This document shows, piece by piece, positions 34,220-45,964 of a DNA stretch of 64,000 nucleotides. The number at the start of each line of letters is the position of its first letter. Within the stretch, counting starts at the first letter, position 1. Position numbers and translations under genes: made by a program. The stretch is from Nectonema munidae (taxonomy: Eukaryota; Nematomorpha; Nectonematoida; Nectonematidae). Where the stretch lies: assembly GCA_030549495.1 (NCBI GenBank), contig JAUIRK010000891.1, positions 248,001 through 312,000 of the forward strand, written 5' to 3'. The notes beneath the pieces were generated by a model that was not told the DNA's origin, searched no databases, and saw nothing but the letters and a program-made list of their open reading frames with translations.

Positions 34220-35351
34220 CTGGTCAAATACGTTTATTTATAGCACACTGGATACAACCAACTACATCGCAGTAGACTATAATGGGAAAATTCATGCGAT
34301 GTTTTAAACACAGCTGTTAGCGAACCAACGCCAAGAAATCGTTTTGAAGAATTATTGTCTTTCTTACATCTTTGTGACAATATGAACTTGCAAAAAGGTG
34401 TTTTGAAAATCGTCCAAATTCCATTGATTTAGCAGTTGACGAATCAATGTTGCCATACTACAATAGAAATAGTTCTAAGCAACGAATTCAAAATAAGACA
34501 GTTCGATCAGGCTATAAAATGTGGGTTTTAGCAGAGCGACTTGGTTATGTAGTTAATTTTGATCCTTATCAAGGTGCTAAAAATGATTCTAAAAATGCTA
34601 AAAATGGGTTGGGGCCTTGGAGAAACAGTTGTTAACTTTACTTAATCTAATGCTAAAAAATTTTGCTTACAGAGTTTTTATGGACAATTTTGTTTACATT
34701 TTTTCACCTTTTAGAATTTTTATCTGTAAATAAAATTAAAGCTTTTGGTACAGTTCGAGAAAATCGACTTGCCAACTACTCTATATCAAAAAAAACAAAT
34801 TTCTTGTAATAGTGGGATGTAAAGCAGTATATTTAGCTTCTAACTGTGATACTATAGAGTATAGAACCTTTATCATCAGTACAAAGATGCAACAAGGAAG
34901 CACAAGCAAGAATAAGTGTCAAACAGCTTTTTCTCATTGATAAATACAATAAAGGAATGGGAGGTGTTGATAGTGCAGATCAAAATATTGCTTCTTTAAG
35001 AATAACTATTAAAACGAAAAAATCGTGGTGGGCTTTTTTTGCTTAGATACCTGATATACATGAATTTTATACAGAAAAAATAAAGCATTAAATGATCTTG
35101 ATTATGATTTATTAGCATTTCAAAGTAATATTGTTAACGTTCATTTGAAAAAATATGCTGTTATTCAAACTGGTCGTCATAAAGGTAAAATAATGGCAGC
35201 AATAAAGCGAGTTAGTTCTGAAATAAGATTTGATAGAAAAGATCATTACCAAAGTTCTTTAGGTAATAAAAACGATGTGGTATATGTAAAAAAACACAAG
35301 AAAAGTTGTCTCAAATACGGTATTGGTCTTGAAGAGTGGCATGTACAATAA
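34220..35351 (+). pseudogene. piggyBac transposase, broken but near full catalytic length
   Basis: Plus-strand pieces in order: SEPTPRNRFEELLSFLHLCD, then DLAVDESMLPYYNRNSSKQR with the first catalytic Asp, MWVLAERLGYVVNFDPYQGA, a short shifted part with VFMDNFV (second Asp region) and GTVRENRLANY, then DKYNKGMGGVDSADQNIASL with the third Asp region, KTKKSWWAFF, and a C-terminal CLKYGIGLEEWHVQ ending at TAA 35349-35351. Several frame changes and stops. Terminal repeats not identified. Confidence 0.85.
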
Positions 35352-35489
35352 AGCCTACAAAAATTAAAAAAATAAATTAAAAAAAAATGCTTTATTTTAT
35401 TTGAGGAAGAAGGAAGCTGAAAAAGCAAAAAAATCTTATAGAAAAGGTTGTTGAGCATCATAAAGGAAAACATTCTTGTTAAAGCCGAC

Positions 35490-35620
35490 ACAAAAAAAAC
35501 GGTTTGGTAAAAATTTCTTTTCAAATAGAATTATCAATGACTGGAACAGCCTTCCTGCTCACTTTAAACGTCTTCAAACGACACCTCGACCACTTCAGGA
35601 AATATATGATGTATAATTCC
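35490..35620 (+). pseudogene. LINE ORF2 C-terminal scrap
   Basis: Reads FFSNRIINDWNSLPAHFKRL followed by QTTPRPLQEIYDV and stop, the typical last residues (N.R.I..WN.LP) of a LINE reverse transcriptase. Only the 3' end is present. Confidence 0.6.
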
Positions 35621-35935
35621 TTCTAGCTTAGCACCTCCTTATTCTAGTTTTCATTTGGAGAGCATGAAGCAAATATGTGCAATAAAATTATTGGAAATTT
35701 TACTTAAATAAAACAAATTAAAATTAAAACATATGTATAACTATTAAAAAATATAAGCAAAACATAACCAATTCACTCATAATAAGTAAAAGATTATCAC
35801 AAAAATAAAAATGTTATGGCAAATTACCTATTTCACAAAAACACATCTAGACAAAATCATTATGTTCCCTTTACGTTTATCAATGACTTCATTTAAAATC
35901 CGAGAATTTTCTATAAAAAAAACATTTGAACTTAC

Positions 35936-35987
35936 TTTGAGAGAATAGAGTGAAGGCGAAAAGCGTCAATATCAAAGCGATCTCCAT
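35936..35987 (-). CDS. Signal-peptide exon of the cysteine-module gene
   Basis: ATG at 35987 (read downward) starts MEIALILTLFAFTLFSQ, a 17-residue secretion signal, and ends in phase 1 at a consensus donor (A|GTAAGT). Phase 1 is exactly what the 12-nt and 81-nt exons downstream on this strand need. A TATA-like CTATACAAAG lies about 60-70 bases upstream (near 36035). It is therefore the best candidate first exon for the minus-strand cassette, giving a transcription unit of at least 28 kb. Link not proven. Confidence 0.6.
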
Positions 35988-36027
35988 ATTCAACACGCTG
36001 GTTTATGAATCTTAAATTGGAAGAAGA

Positions 36028-36045
36028 GACTTTGTATAGTGAAAC
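36028..36045 (-). promoter_or_regulatory. Candidate core promoter of the cysteine-module gene
   Basis: Minus strand reads TTTCACTATACAAAGTCTC here; the same stretch is kept (TTTCACTATCCAAAGTCTC) in the duplicated flank at 22000-22020. Start site would be near 36010. Confidence 0.3.
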
Positions 36046-36544
36046 TGAAAATAAACGCGACTTTTGTAGATGTTTTATTTACAATTCCACATTAATTTCA
36101 CTTCATTTTTTTCATAAAGTAAACAGTCTTTATTAACTAAAGTTTAAATCAACTCTTTAGAAAAAGTAATTATTTTTGTAATTAATCTTTTGAAAAAAGA
36201 GAGTACACTTTTATAATTGAAATAGACTGTAGATTTTGTAGATAGAGTTCGATAAATAAGGAGAAAATTGTTAGAAATGTTAAATATAATTCTTACCTCA
36301 ACAAGAATAGGCCAACATGCGATGAAACAACGATAATAAGCTATTTTTGGCTGTACTGTTCTAAGAGTAAAAGTATTGCTTTTTTTAAGCAAAAATAACA
36401 GGGGTTAACCAAAGTACGTTTTCATCCTTCAAGATCTTTCAGCCAGTTGATGAAGCCGGTTTACGTGCATCTTACATGGTATCACTAAGTATAGCACAAG
36501 AAGAATACCCCATAAAAAAAATTGAATGAAAATGGTATCATTGG

Positions 36545-37235
36545 AAAGGTATACTCTTTGTGGTTAACATAGGCTAGGTTATGCAAATAAATATATTTTC
36601 ATTTTTCCAAAATCTGCTTTTATGTGAGGTCAGTCAAGTTTTATCTAGTTTCAAAAAAATACCAATAATAATTAACGTTCTTAATTTATATAATATTTTT
36701 TCAATATTTTATATTCACAAAGGTAAAATATGATTTTTTACATTTTAAAATTTCATAGTTAAAGAAAACTGTCGAAAATTAATATATATTTTTTACTTTT
36801 TATGGGTCAGTAGTATAGGTCAGTATAATGTTTTTCTAATAAATTTTAAATTATTTTTGAAGTGAAAAATGTTGATCGAATGTACAAGATTTGAAGCTAT
36901 ACTCTTTGTGGGTAAAATAGGCTAGGTTTTACAAATAAATATATTTTTATTTTTCCAAAATTAGCTTTTAGGTGAGGTCAGTCAACTTTTATCTAGTTTC
37001 AAAAAATACCAATAATTAACGTGATGAGTTTATATATTATTCTTCAAAATTTTATATTCACAAAGGTAGAATATGGTTTTTAACATTTTAAAATGTCAGT
37101 TGAATAAAACTGTCGAAAATTAATATATATTTTTTACTTTTTATGGGTCAGTAGTATAGGTCAGTATAATATTTTTCTAATAAATTTTAAATTATTTTTC
37201 AAATGAAAAATGTCGATTAAATGTACGAGTTTTGT
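36545..37235. repeat. About 347-bp tandem direct repeat, two units
   Basis: Starts at about 36551 and 36898 (TATACTCTTTGTGG). Both units contain GGGTCAGTAGTATAGGTCAG. A shorter third piece is at 37880-37960. Confidence 0.85.
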
Positions 37236-37730
37236 TTGATAATCGTAGTCTACTTTTATTTAGTTTAGATACAACCTTTCTAATTTTTAACGAAGGGCAT
37301 TCGTTATATTTATACCGACAGTGTGGGAAGAATAAATCACATTATTGATTGATTTTAGAGCATAATTATGCGAAGAAAGATTAACACATGTTGCATTACG
37401 CGTTTGTGAGCGCAGTGAATTCTTATCTCGCATACGCTTCACCACATCTTTAGCACGCGTGTGTGGTTTATTTTATCGGGCTAGTGTACGCTTAGTTTAT
37501 TTGTAGTGTTCCTAGCTTAAATCTTAGTCAAATATTAAAACGCTTATAACTTTCACATTTCTCAACAAAATGCATCATGCGACATACCAAATTAAAGCAT
37601 TTTTTATGGGCTTTCAGAATACATTACTTATATCATAAGTACTTAAGAAATACCATTTTACTGTTTTTATTTTCCATGGGCTTCCATTAATTAGCAGATA
37701 AGGGATGCATTTTAAACTAAAGCTCCTTTC
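37236..37730. repeat. About 500-bp direct repeat, unit 1
   Basis: Matches 38341-38850 with few changes. Contains CACGCGTGTGTGGTTTATTT and a GCGAAGAAAGATTAACACAT stretch. The two starts are about 1105 bases apart. No coding content. Confidence 0.85.
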
Positions 37731-38340
37731 ATTAGGACAAATTTTTACCTATATTATGTGACAATTTCCAGCACTATTATAAAGCGACTCTACTCTCAGA
37801 ATCTAAATTTATTTGTAGATTTTTATAAAATAGTATTAGTTTTTCCATTTTTTTATAAATTAACCTTCGTTTTTTTTATTGGTCAGTATAATGTTTTTCT
37901 AATAAATTTAAAATTATTTTTGAAGTGAAAAATGTAGATCGAATGTACAAGTTTTTTTGGATAATCGTAGTCCACTATTTATTTTTAGATTTTTATAAAA
38001 TCATTTTAGTTTTTGGTTTTTTATAAATTAACATTAGTTTTTTACTTCTTTTGAATTAATCATCCAAAATTTAAGTGCGGGTTTGATTTACACTTTGATT
38101 CGAAAAAAAATATGTTTTGGATAAATATTATTTTTATTATTGTTTACTGCATATAAATTTCTAAAGAGAAGATAAATAGATCAAAATATGTGTTTTAATC
38201 AATTTTTCTCAATAAGTAATCTCATGAATTTATTTTTTTTTCACTATAATCCTAAATTTATTTTTATATTTTTATAAAATAATTATAATTTTCGAATCTA
38301 ACACGTGTGCGCATGCATCCACATTGAAGAAATAATGAGT

Positions 38341-38850
38341 TTTGTTGGATAATCATAGTCTACTTTTATTTAGTTTAGATACAACCTTTCTAATTTTTAA
38401 CGAAGGGCATTCGTTATTTTTATACCGACAGTGTGCGAAGAATAAATCACATTATTGATTCTAAAACGATTGTTATTGATTTTAGCGGTTAACTATGCGA
38501 AGAAAGATTAACACATGTTGTATTACGCGTTTGTGAGTGCAGTGAATTCTTATCTCGCATACGCTTCTCCACATCTTTAGCACGCGTGTGTGGTTTATTT
38601 TATCGGGCTAGTGTACGCTTAGTTTATTTGTAGTGTTCCTAGCTTAAATTTTAGTCAAATATTAAAACGCTTATAACTTTCACATTTCTCAACAAAATGC
38701 ATCCTGCGATATACCAAATTAAAGCATTTTTTATGGGCTTTCAGAATACATTACTTATATCATAAGTCCTTAAGAAATACCATTTTACTGTTTATATTTT
38801 CCATGTGCTTCATACCATTAATTAGCAGATAAGGGATGCATTTTAAACTA
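38341..38850. repeat. About 500-bp direct repeat, unit 2
   Basis: Partner of 37236-37730, with a short insertion (TCTAAAACGATTGTTATTGA) near 38460 relative to unit 1. Confidence 0.85.
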
Positions 38851-38959
38851 TAACAGTAATATATTTGAAGAAATATTTTTTCAGTATAAAGAGTTTAGAA
38901 AACTCTTATCTAATATGTAATGATATATTCTCATAACCTGTACGGTTGAACGCGGGTAG

Positions 38960-39330
38960 ACAACTTGCGTGTTATCTCCAACCCGTATATTACGATGATT
39001 CTTCTCCAACCTGTATTCTACGATGATTCATCTCCAAACTATATACTACAATGATTCATTTCCAACCTGTATACTACGATGATTCATCTCCAACCTGTAT
39101 ACTACGATGATTCATCTTCAACCTGTATACTACGATGGTTTCTATTCCATGTACAAATAACTAGGGAGACAATGTTCAACTTTCTGTTCACATTCTGCTA
39201 GATGTAAGATTTGATATACCTCATTCGGGGAGACGATGCTACATAAGTTATTACCTATATACATTATACCTGTATACTACGTTGGTTCATCTCCAACCTG
39301 TATACTGCGATAATTCATCTCCAACCTATA
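38960..39330. repeat. 28-bp minisatellite
   Basis: Units of CTCCAACCTGTATACTACGA plus TGATTCAT. About six run from 38960 to 39140 and two more from 39268 to 39330, with a non-repeat gap between. Confidence 0.9.
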
Positions 39331-39690
39331 TAATATATTTTATCAAATAATCAAAATAAAATTCTGTAATCAAATAATCGAAAAATATTCTTTAAAAAAT
39401 CAAAAAATATCAAACTTTCTGTTCATATTTTGCTACCTCATACGATGTTACAAAAGTTATTACCTATACTTTGCAATTTGCACGATTTTAAATATTATAT
39501 TTGTCAAATAATCAAAATAAAATTCTGTAATCAAAGAATCGAAAAATATTCTTTAAAAAATCAAAAAATATCAAATTTTCTGTTCATATTTTGCTACCTC
39601 ATACGATGTTACAAAAGTTATTACCTATACTTTGCAATTTGCACGATTTTAAATATTATATTTGTCGAATAATCAAAGAATCGAAAAATG
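39330..39690. repeat. 161-bp tandem repeat
   Basis: Two full units and a partial one. The near-identical small ORFs starting at 39430 and 39591 (MLPHTMLQKLLPILCNL) are repeat shadows exactly 161 bases apart. Confidence 0.9.
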
Positions 39691-39769
39691 TTCAAATCAA
39701 AAAATATTTATTCTTTTTAAATATATCGTTGGCTCCCCTTACTTTTAAAGTTGTTGTCTTTATTATGAA

Positions 39770-41200
39770 AGGGCTAATAAAACTTGGGTGAATAATGTAC
39801 TCCTAAAAATGATAAAAGAAAGAAATAAGATATTTTTTAAATTGAAAAAACTCATTATTTTAAGTTGAAAACAAAATATGTTAGTATCAGAAATAGGATA
39901 AAATATTTATCAAGAATTCTAAATAATGAATATTATTAAAATTACTTTTCTGAAGAAACTAGACCAAAACAATTATGGAATCAAATTAACGCAGTACTCA
40001 ATACCTCAACGAAAAATTGTACTCGATTATGAAGAGAAGCTGATTGATCAACCAACTGAGCTTTCTATAGTCTAATAATAATTTCACAAGTAATATTCAC
40101 CCCTCATATCAAAATGTCCATAGCTTTAATTTTTTGAATGATGTTGAACTTGAATTTGATTTTGTTAAGTTTTCTCTGAAAGATGTCGTACTAGTCATAG
40201 ATTCTTTTCAACCTAACAAAAGAACTGACGTATATGGGTTTTCAATGCACCACATCAAATTAATGATAACGATTTTAGAAAAAAAATATCTCATAGGTTT
40301 AAATTCTTGCCTCGAATTTTCTATTTATTCTGACATGTTCAAGCTTAATAAAGTACATCCCATCTTCAAAAAAGGCGATAAATTCAACATTGACAACTAT
40401 ATACCTATTTCCATAATTCCAACTCTCTCTAAAATATTTGAGAAATTACTTTTCATACAAATTAGTTAATTCTTTACTTCAAATGGTTTACTATATGACT
40501 TTCAATTCTCTTTTAGAAAATTTTCATAACACTCAATCTCTTTTATCTTTGCTAATAAATCAAATTATTGATAAATATTCAGCAGGTTATTATGTTTTAA
40601 CGGCTTTTATAGATTTTTTACAAGGCATTTGATTTAATTCCTCATAGGCGCTTAGTGAAAAAGTTAAGCCTACATGGCTTTCAAAAAAGAGCATGCTTAT
40701 TCATAAAATCATATCTAGAGTCCCGACAAAAGCAAGTGTTAGTAGAAGATATTTTATTTGATAAACAAGTTATAACTGTTGGTGTTCCACAAGGATCCAT
40801 TTTAGGCCCTTTCCTTTTTTTAATATTCACTAATGATTTGTATTATACTAACCCTAATTTAAGTTATTTTAGTTTTGCAGACGATCTGACAATTAATTTG
40901 CTATTTTTTCCTTCTGAAATAAAATGCATTGAAAAAATTATCCAGAAAGAATTTCAAAATTTATTTGACTGGGTATCAAACAATGGGATGATAATCAATA
41001 AAAATAAGTCAAAGTTAATGCTTTTTTCATAAACCTAAAAACAGATAGTTTATTGTTTGAAGTTGTAGACAATATTCAATTGTTAGGTTTAATAATAGTT
41101 AATAAATTAACTACGAAACGTATGTGAATGCAAAGCTTTCTAGAGTGACTGGAATTTTAAAAGCTAATAGAAGTTCATTCCCTCTTAATGTAAAAAAAAT
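39770..41200 (+). pseudogene. Jockey/CR1-group LINE reverse transcriptase, degraded
   Basis: Plus-strand order: pre-RT segment near 39785 (KTWVNNVLLKMIKERNKIFF), RT blocks in 40134-40469 (HPIFKKGDKFNIDNYIPISI then PTLSKIFEKLL), 40438-40632, and 40655-41032 with GVPQGSILGPFLFL and SYFSFADDLTINL (FADD active site). It continues to SSFPLNVKKI and stops at 41200, where unrelated sequence beginning CAGGCCCGTACTCAAGG is inserted. Same family as 30738-33960. Several frame changes. The endonuclease is missing. Confidence 0.85.
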
Positions 41201-41902
41201 CAGGCCCGTACTCAAGGGGGGAGGGGGTGCGGGGGGTTTGAAAGAACCCCCTCCCCCTCCCTCCTTTTTTTGTTTTTCATTTACTCGAACCTATTTTTTA
41301 TTTTGTGTACTTTATTTCTGTTCTATCAGTGGTTCAGAAATATTCGCAATGGCACAAAAAGGGTATAGTACAACGAACTTAACAATATAAGGGTAACTTA
41401 ACAAAGAAAAATTCAAGTTTTTAATATAGTTGAATATTTAAGGATCACACTTGTAATATTCAAATTGTGGAATTCCTTTGTGTGATTCTTTTCCACCTTT
41501 ATTTGAATGCATGTCTTTTCTATAATTTTATCATTTGAATGTTATATATTCCCTATCTATCTCTGTTATAACTTTTATAATTCCTAATTTAAATACTACT
41601 TCGATCGTCCTTTCTTCTGCAACTTTTATTCATTTTTCCTTGTATATATATGCATGTTATTTTGATATCACTCACTTTCCTTACAACGTTCTTTTGTTGA
41701 ATAAAAGCTCCAGCTTTTCACTTTTGTTTTCATTACAACACTTAAATAAATACACAAAATTTAAGTTTACCCCCTTTATAGAACAAATCATTGATCATTT
41801 CGTTTTTCTTCAAAATTTCATTCTAATTCATCATCCATATCTTTGGAACAGAAATCTTGAATTTTGGAAACAGCTGCTACTCTCTTTTAAATACTATTAT
41901 AT
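41201..41902. other. Insert breaking the LINE; hAT-like left terminus and an open frame of unknown meaning
   Basis: Starts CAGGCCCGTACTCAAGGGGG with a G-rich then C-rich hairpin, the style of a hAT end; no matching right end was found. From 41535 an open frame runs into the next element (159 codons, hydrophobic, start MNVIYSLSISVITFIIPNLN). I recognise no family and its composition is AT-driven; probably not a gene. Confidence 0.35.
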
Positions 41903-44559
41903 TGGGCGAACAAAAATTGACCTAATAACTACAAAATTATTGACTTTATGTAAAAAAAATATTGACTTTTTGAGAAAAAAATTGACTTTTTCAGAAACTT
42001 TTTCTGAATTGTAAAAAAACTATATAGCGGTTTTAAACAAAATTGCAATTTCTAACTATGGGGAGTCTTTTTTTTCTAACATGCTTGTTTTACTCAAAAA
42101 GCGCTTGGCTGCATTTACAAGTTACTGCAACCTCAAATTTAAACTCTTGTTAATGCGACATTTTCATGCTTACCTAAATTTATAAATATGATGATGGTAT
42201 CCCGGTAAGCAAAAAAATGTGAGTCAAAATATAATATAAAAATAAATATAAATGGCTTCATTCAGCAAGATAAAGTACCGGAGTGTAATTGTCGATCTGA
42301 AAGAAATTTCTGAGAATGGAGCCAAAAACAATAAAACAAATTTAAAGATATCCTGTTTCTTTACAATAGTTAAATCTAAACGACTGGCAAAATAAAAGAT
42401 TCTCAAAACACAATTCATACAGTACAATTAAGGTACAAGCTAAGGAAGCTTGAAATTTTTGAAGAAATTCTAAAATGTCAATAGAAAAGACAGGTAGATC
42501 ATCAATGTTTGAAGAAGGCATAAAAAGCCATCTCCGAAAGAGGCGTAAAACTGGTACGTCTTCTGTGATATCACTTGCACGCAAAATAAAATAAAGACTC
42601 CCAAAAAAATTATAATCGTGCCAAACAAAATCATATGAAATAACAAGCGTAAAAGCCCTGGTCGTCCTCTTAGCCAAACTGTTAAGCCCTAATAACTCTA
42701 AAATGTTTTCTTACTCGCTATTGATTCGGACAATGAAGAGATCTACAAATTTCTTTTAAAGTTGCACAAAAAGTTTGGAAGAAGTAAGCGGCTCAAAATA
42801 AAGTATGTACAAAAATATATTTTTTTGTTTTTCTTTCTTGTGATTTTTAATAAATAAAATGTTCATACTAAAAATCTACAGCTTAAAAGCACAACAGATT
42901 TTCGAAATATTTTAAATCATATAAACGTAATTTTTTTAAAGATAAAGATAGACAACGTTAGTAAAATAAGTGACATAAGTGAAAAATTTCAATAAAAAAT
43001 GTTAGCTTTATTATACAGAAGAATTAAAATATACAAGAAAATAATTAAAAAATATTAGAAGATGAAAAGTTTCTATCTTTTGCTAGAAGTTTTTTTAGCA
43101 TAGAAAAAGACCTCTCACTGAACAAGTTGTAGCTTGGCATTTCTGCATAAATACTAGGAGATATATCTTGCTTTTTCAGTTCTATAATATCTTTAATGTC
43201 GCTGTTTTCAAATCTTTTGTTCAAATAGTTTTTGATTCCACAATCATCTTGATCAAACTTGATAGAATAAAAAAGTTTTAGGCATTTTTAATGCTAAAAT
43301 TAGTCGATTCAATTTTTTCAACAAGCTGCGCCAACTGGATATAGTTTTGTTTTATGTTAACCAGCTGTTCATGTAACTTTGAACAACTGACGCTCTCTTT
43401 TGCTTTTTTAACCAAAACTCCATTTTGCTTTCAAAATGAAGCAGCATTCAACTAGCTGGCCCACCTTGTAACAATTGGAGCTGGAGTGTATCCGATACTT
43501 TCAAAAGCAAATTTTCCTTTCTTATTTTTAACAGTGAGGTCCTTGGTTGAGGCAATCAAGTCATCAACTTCTTTAAAATAAAACTTTATTTTCATTGCAC
43601 AATTGTGCAATAAGTGAGCAAAACACGTTACATGAAATAAATTAAAATAAATTGATTTTAATATTTTTCCACCAGCTACGTTATATTTTGCTGCAGCCGT
43701 CAGTAACAACAAAAATTTACTTTTTTCTACTTCACTTTTTTAAAGTGTCATCTGCCAGCAAAACTAAACTTTTCGATGTCAAATGATTTTCAATTATTTT
43801 CTACTTGCAATATCAATAATATATGTTTTCTGGCGCATCAGTTGAACCAATTAAAATATTAATAAACGTTTTTTCTTGAATTTCACTTTCATCAATCATC
43901 AAAAAAACATTTTTACCCATAATTTTTTTTCTGATGTTTTCTAACATATCTTCAGCAAGATCTTTAACGATGATTCTACTAGAAGAAACAGGTGGTAATA
44001 TGTATCCTAAACTGGTAAAAAAAATTTCATTGATGGATGAGATAGTTTGTGTAGAGGTATGTTACTTCGAGAAAAGTTTTGACTAAGTTTTTTGAAAATG
44101 TTTTATTAGTAGGTTCCAAGTAAGTGGAAATAGGATTGCTCTTTGACTTACTTGGTTAACTAAGCTGAGGTTTTTTTCCTTTTCTATGATGTTCAACAAA
44201 AAAGTTTTTTTCATGCTTAACAACTACATTGCATAGTTTACAGAGTAACTTTCTTTCAGAAGAAAAAGTAAATTCTTTAGGATATTTTTGAATAATTAAG
44301 TTTATTTTAGTAAATTTTCTCGATGCAGTTTTTGGCATTGAGATTTTTACTTAAATAAGGAACACGAACAATTAAAAAACTTAAAAAAAAGGTTTGAAAA
44401 AATATTGACATAAAAAAAAATTATTGACTTTAAAAGAAATATAATTTACTTTATTGACTTAAAAAATTTTCTTTTGTATTAGAAAAACATATAATAATCA
44501 AAAATATTTGTTTTTAACAACTTTGAAGACTTTTAAAAAAAATTGACTTTATTCCCCCT
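41903..44559 (-). mobile_element. hAT transposon, copy 1
   Basis: Left end TGGGCGAACAAAAATTGACC, right end inverted AGGGGGAATAAAGTCAATTT, with several ATTGACTTT repeats just inside both. The transposase is on the minus strand: N-terminal zinc-binding part (44338-44156, CKLCNVV...FVEHHRKG, CGGBP1/BED-like), core (43712-43452, HVTCFAHLLHNCAMKIKFYF and APIVTRWAS), and the C-terminal dimerisation part near 43130 (ERSFSMLKKLLAKDRNF). Broken in several places. Extra unidentified DNA fills 42030-43020. Confidence 0.75.
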
Positions 44560-45520
44560 AATTATCATGAAGGATATTTTCAGCTTTCTCAAGATTACAC
44601 TTTTCAGCAATAGATACTTTTAGAGTATTAGATTTTTCATAGTTAAGTTGACTTTGATACTTTGAAGACAATCCTTGGCAATTTCAATATCATTGCAATC
44701 AATTTTGAAATACAAAATATTACTTTTTGTTTTCCTAATATCAGCATTTCTTTTTTACTGATATTAAATTTATCTTTGATTATATCTGTAAGTCCTCTTT
44801 CACTTCTTTGAATCCTTTAGACAGCATCAAGAACTCCAGAGCTTCGTATATTTGAATACTTTAACTTACAATTAAGTTTAAGTTAAAAAATTTTTGGAAT
44901 AGTAATATGCATTTATTGGAATAGTATTAGATTTTTTAAAAAGTTGGTTAAAAATGAGTATATATTGAAATGTTTCTCATTTAAATGTGAACATCTCATT
45001 GTTATTCGTGTTATTTTTTTAGCACAGTACATAGTACTTAATTTCTTGTTTTTGAATTCATAATAATATAAAATATAATATATATTTATTATTTTTCTAT
45101 CGAGCTTGTAAGTCTTATATATATATATTTTTTTATATCATTATTATATATTATGATTATATAAACACTAGTACGAAATATTTATTATACTTTGAATATA
45201 AACTATTTTTAATATTTACGAAATTTTGTGTAACTTCGCATAAGCGGCCTAAAGGCCTTTTGAAGTCTCAGCGTTTTTTTGTTTAATGTATGCTACGTGG
45301 TTATTACTTTTGATAAAATATGACCTATTGTTTAAAATTTTATTTTACTCATTTTATGATTTAGTATTCTTTTTTTATATCTGTAGTAGGATGTATTTAC
45401 ATTACTTACTTACTATTGTTCCAAAGTGACGTTGGTTGGAACATCCATTGTGCGTATTATACTCCTTTTTTAAAAATTTATTATAAATTAATGAATAAAT
45501 TCTCTTCTTCTTCTTCTTAT
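44560..45520. other. AT-rich DNA ending in a LINE-type CTT tail
   Basis: The end (45480-45515) reads ATTAATGAATAAATTCTC followed by CTT repeats, like the 3' end of the minus-strand LINE at 30738-30790. It is probably a LINE 3' end on the plus strand, possibly from the LINE at 39770-41200 after insertions. No other feature. Confidence 0.4.
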
Positions 45521-45964
45521 TACGATGTTCATTTCATTTCAGGACTTGGTTTTTGCAATTAGGTTTCAAAAATGTGTGGAATTATCAATCAAGTTTGACA
45601 TTTCGGAAAAAAACAAATTCTGAAAAATCTGAATCACAATTAAAATTTTTGATTGAGGATAAATTTTCAATAAAATATTCTTAAAATTTATAATAATTTT
45701 TTAATACAGTATCGTCCATATTTTTCATTTCTGTATTGCTTCTAGGCCATTACAGTGTAAAAATAAGGAAGGTCTCAATCGAATTGGTAAAAATGAGTTT
45801 TTATCCAAAATCACATTTGTAAGTTTTTTTTTCACAATCGTAATTTATTATAATACAAATATTTGAGTATGAGAGAAGTAAGGGAACTGAAGGCACATTG
45901 AAATGAGAACATATGGTAATAATAAAAATTAAACAGTATCTCGTTTAATGAAATGTGTAATAAG
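45521..45964. other. AT-rich DNA
   Basis: Nothing recognised. Confidence 0.4.

Noticed and set aside
35831-35856. Candidate 19-nt microexon after the signal exon
   Set aside because: Length is not a multiple of three and the phase-1 frame meets a stop.
38960-39330. CRISPR-like regular repeats
   Set aside because: Head-to-tail minisatellite without unique spacers, in a eukaryotic context.
41535-42014. 159-codon hydrophobic ORF
   Set aside because: It overlaps the left end of hAT copy 1, including its ATTGACTTT repeats; T-rich composition explains the hydrophobicity. Kept only as a remark.
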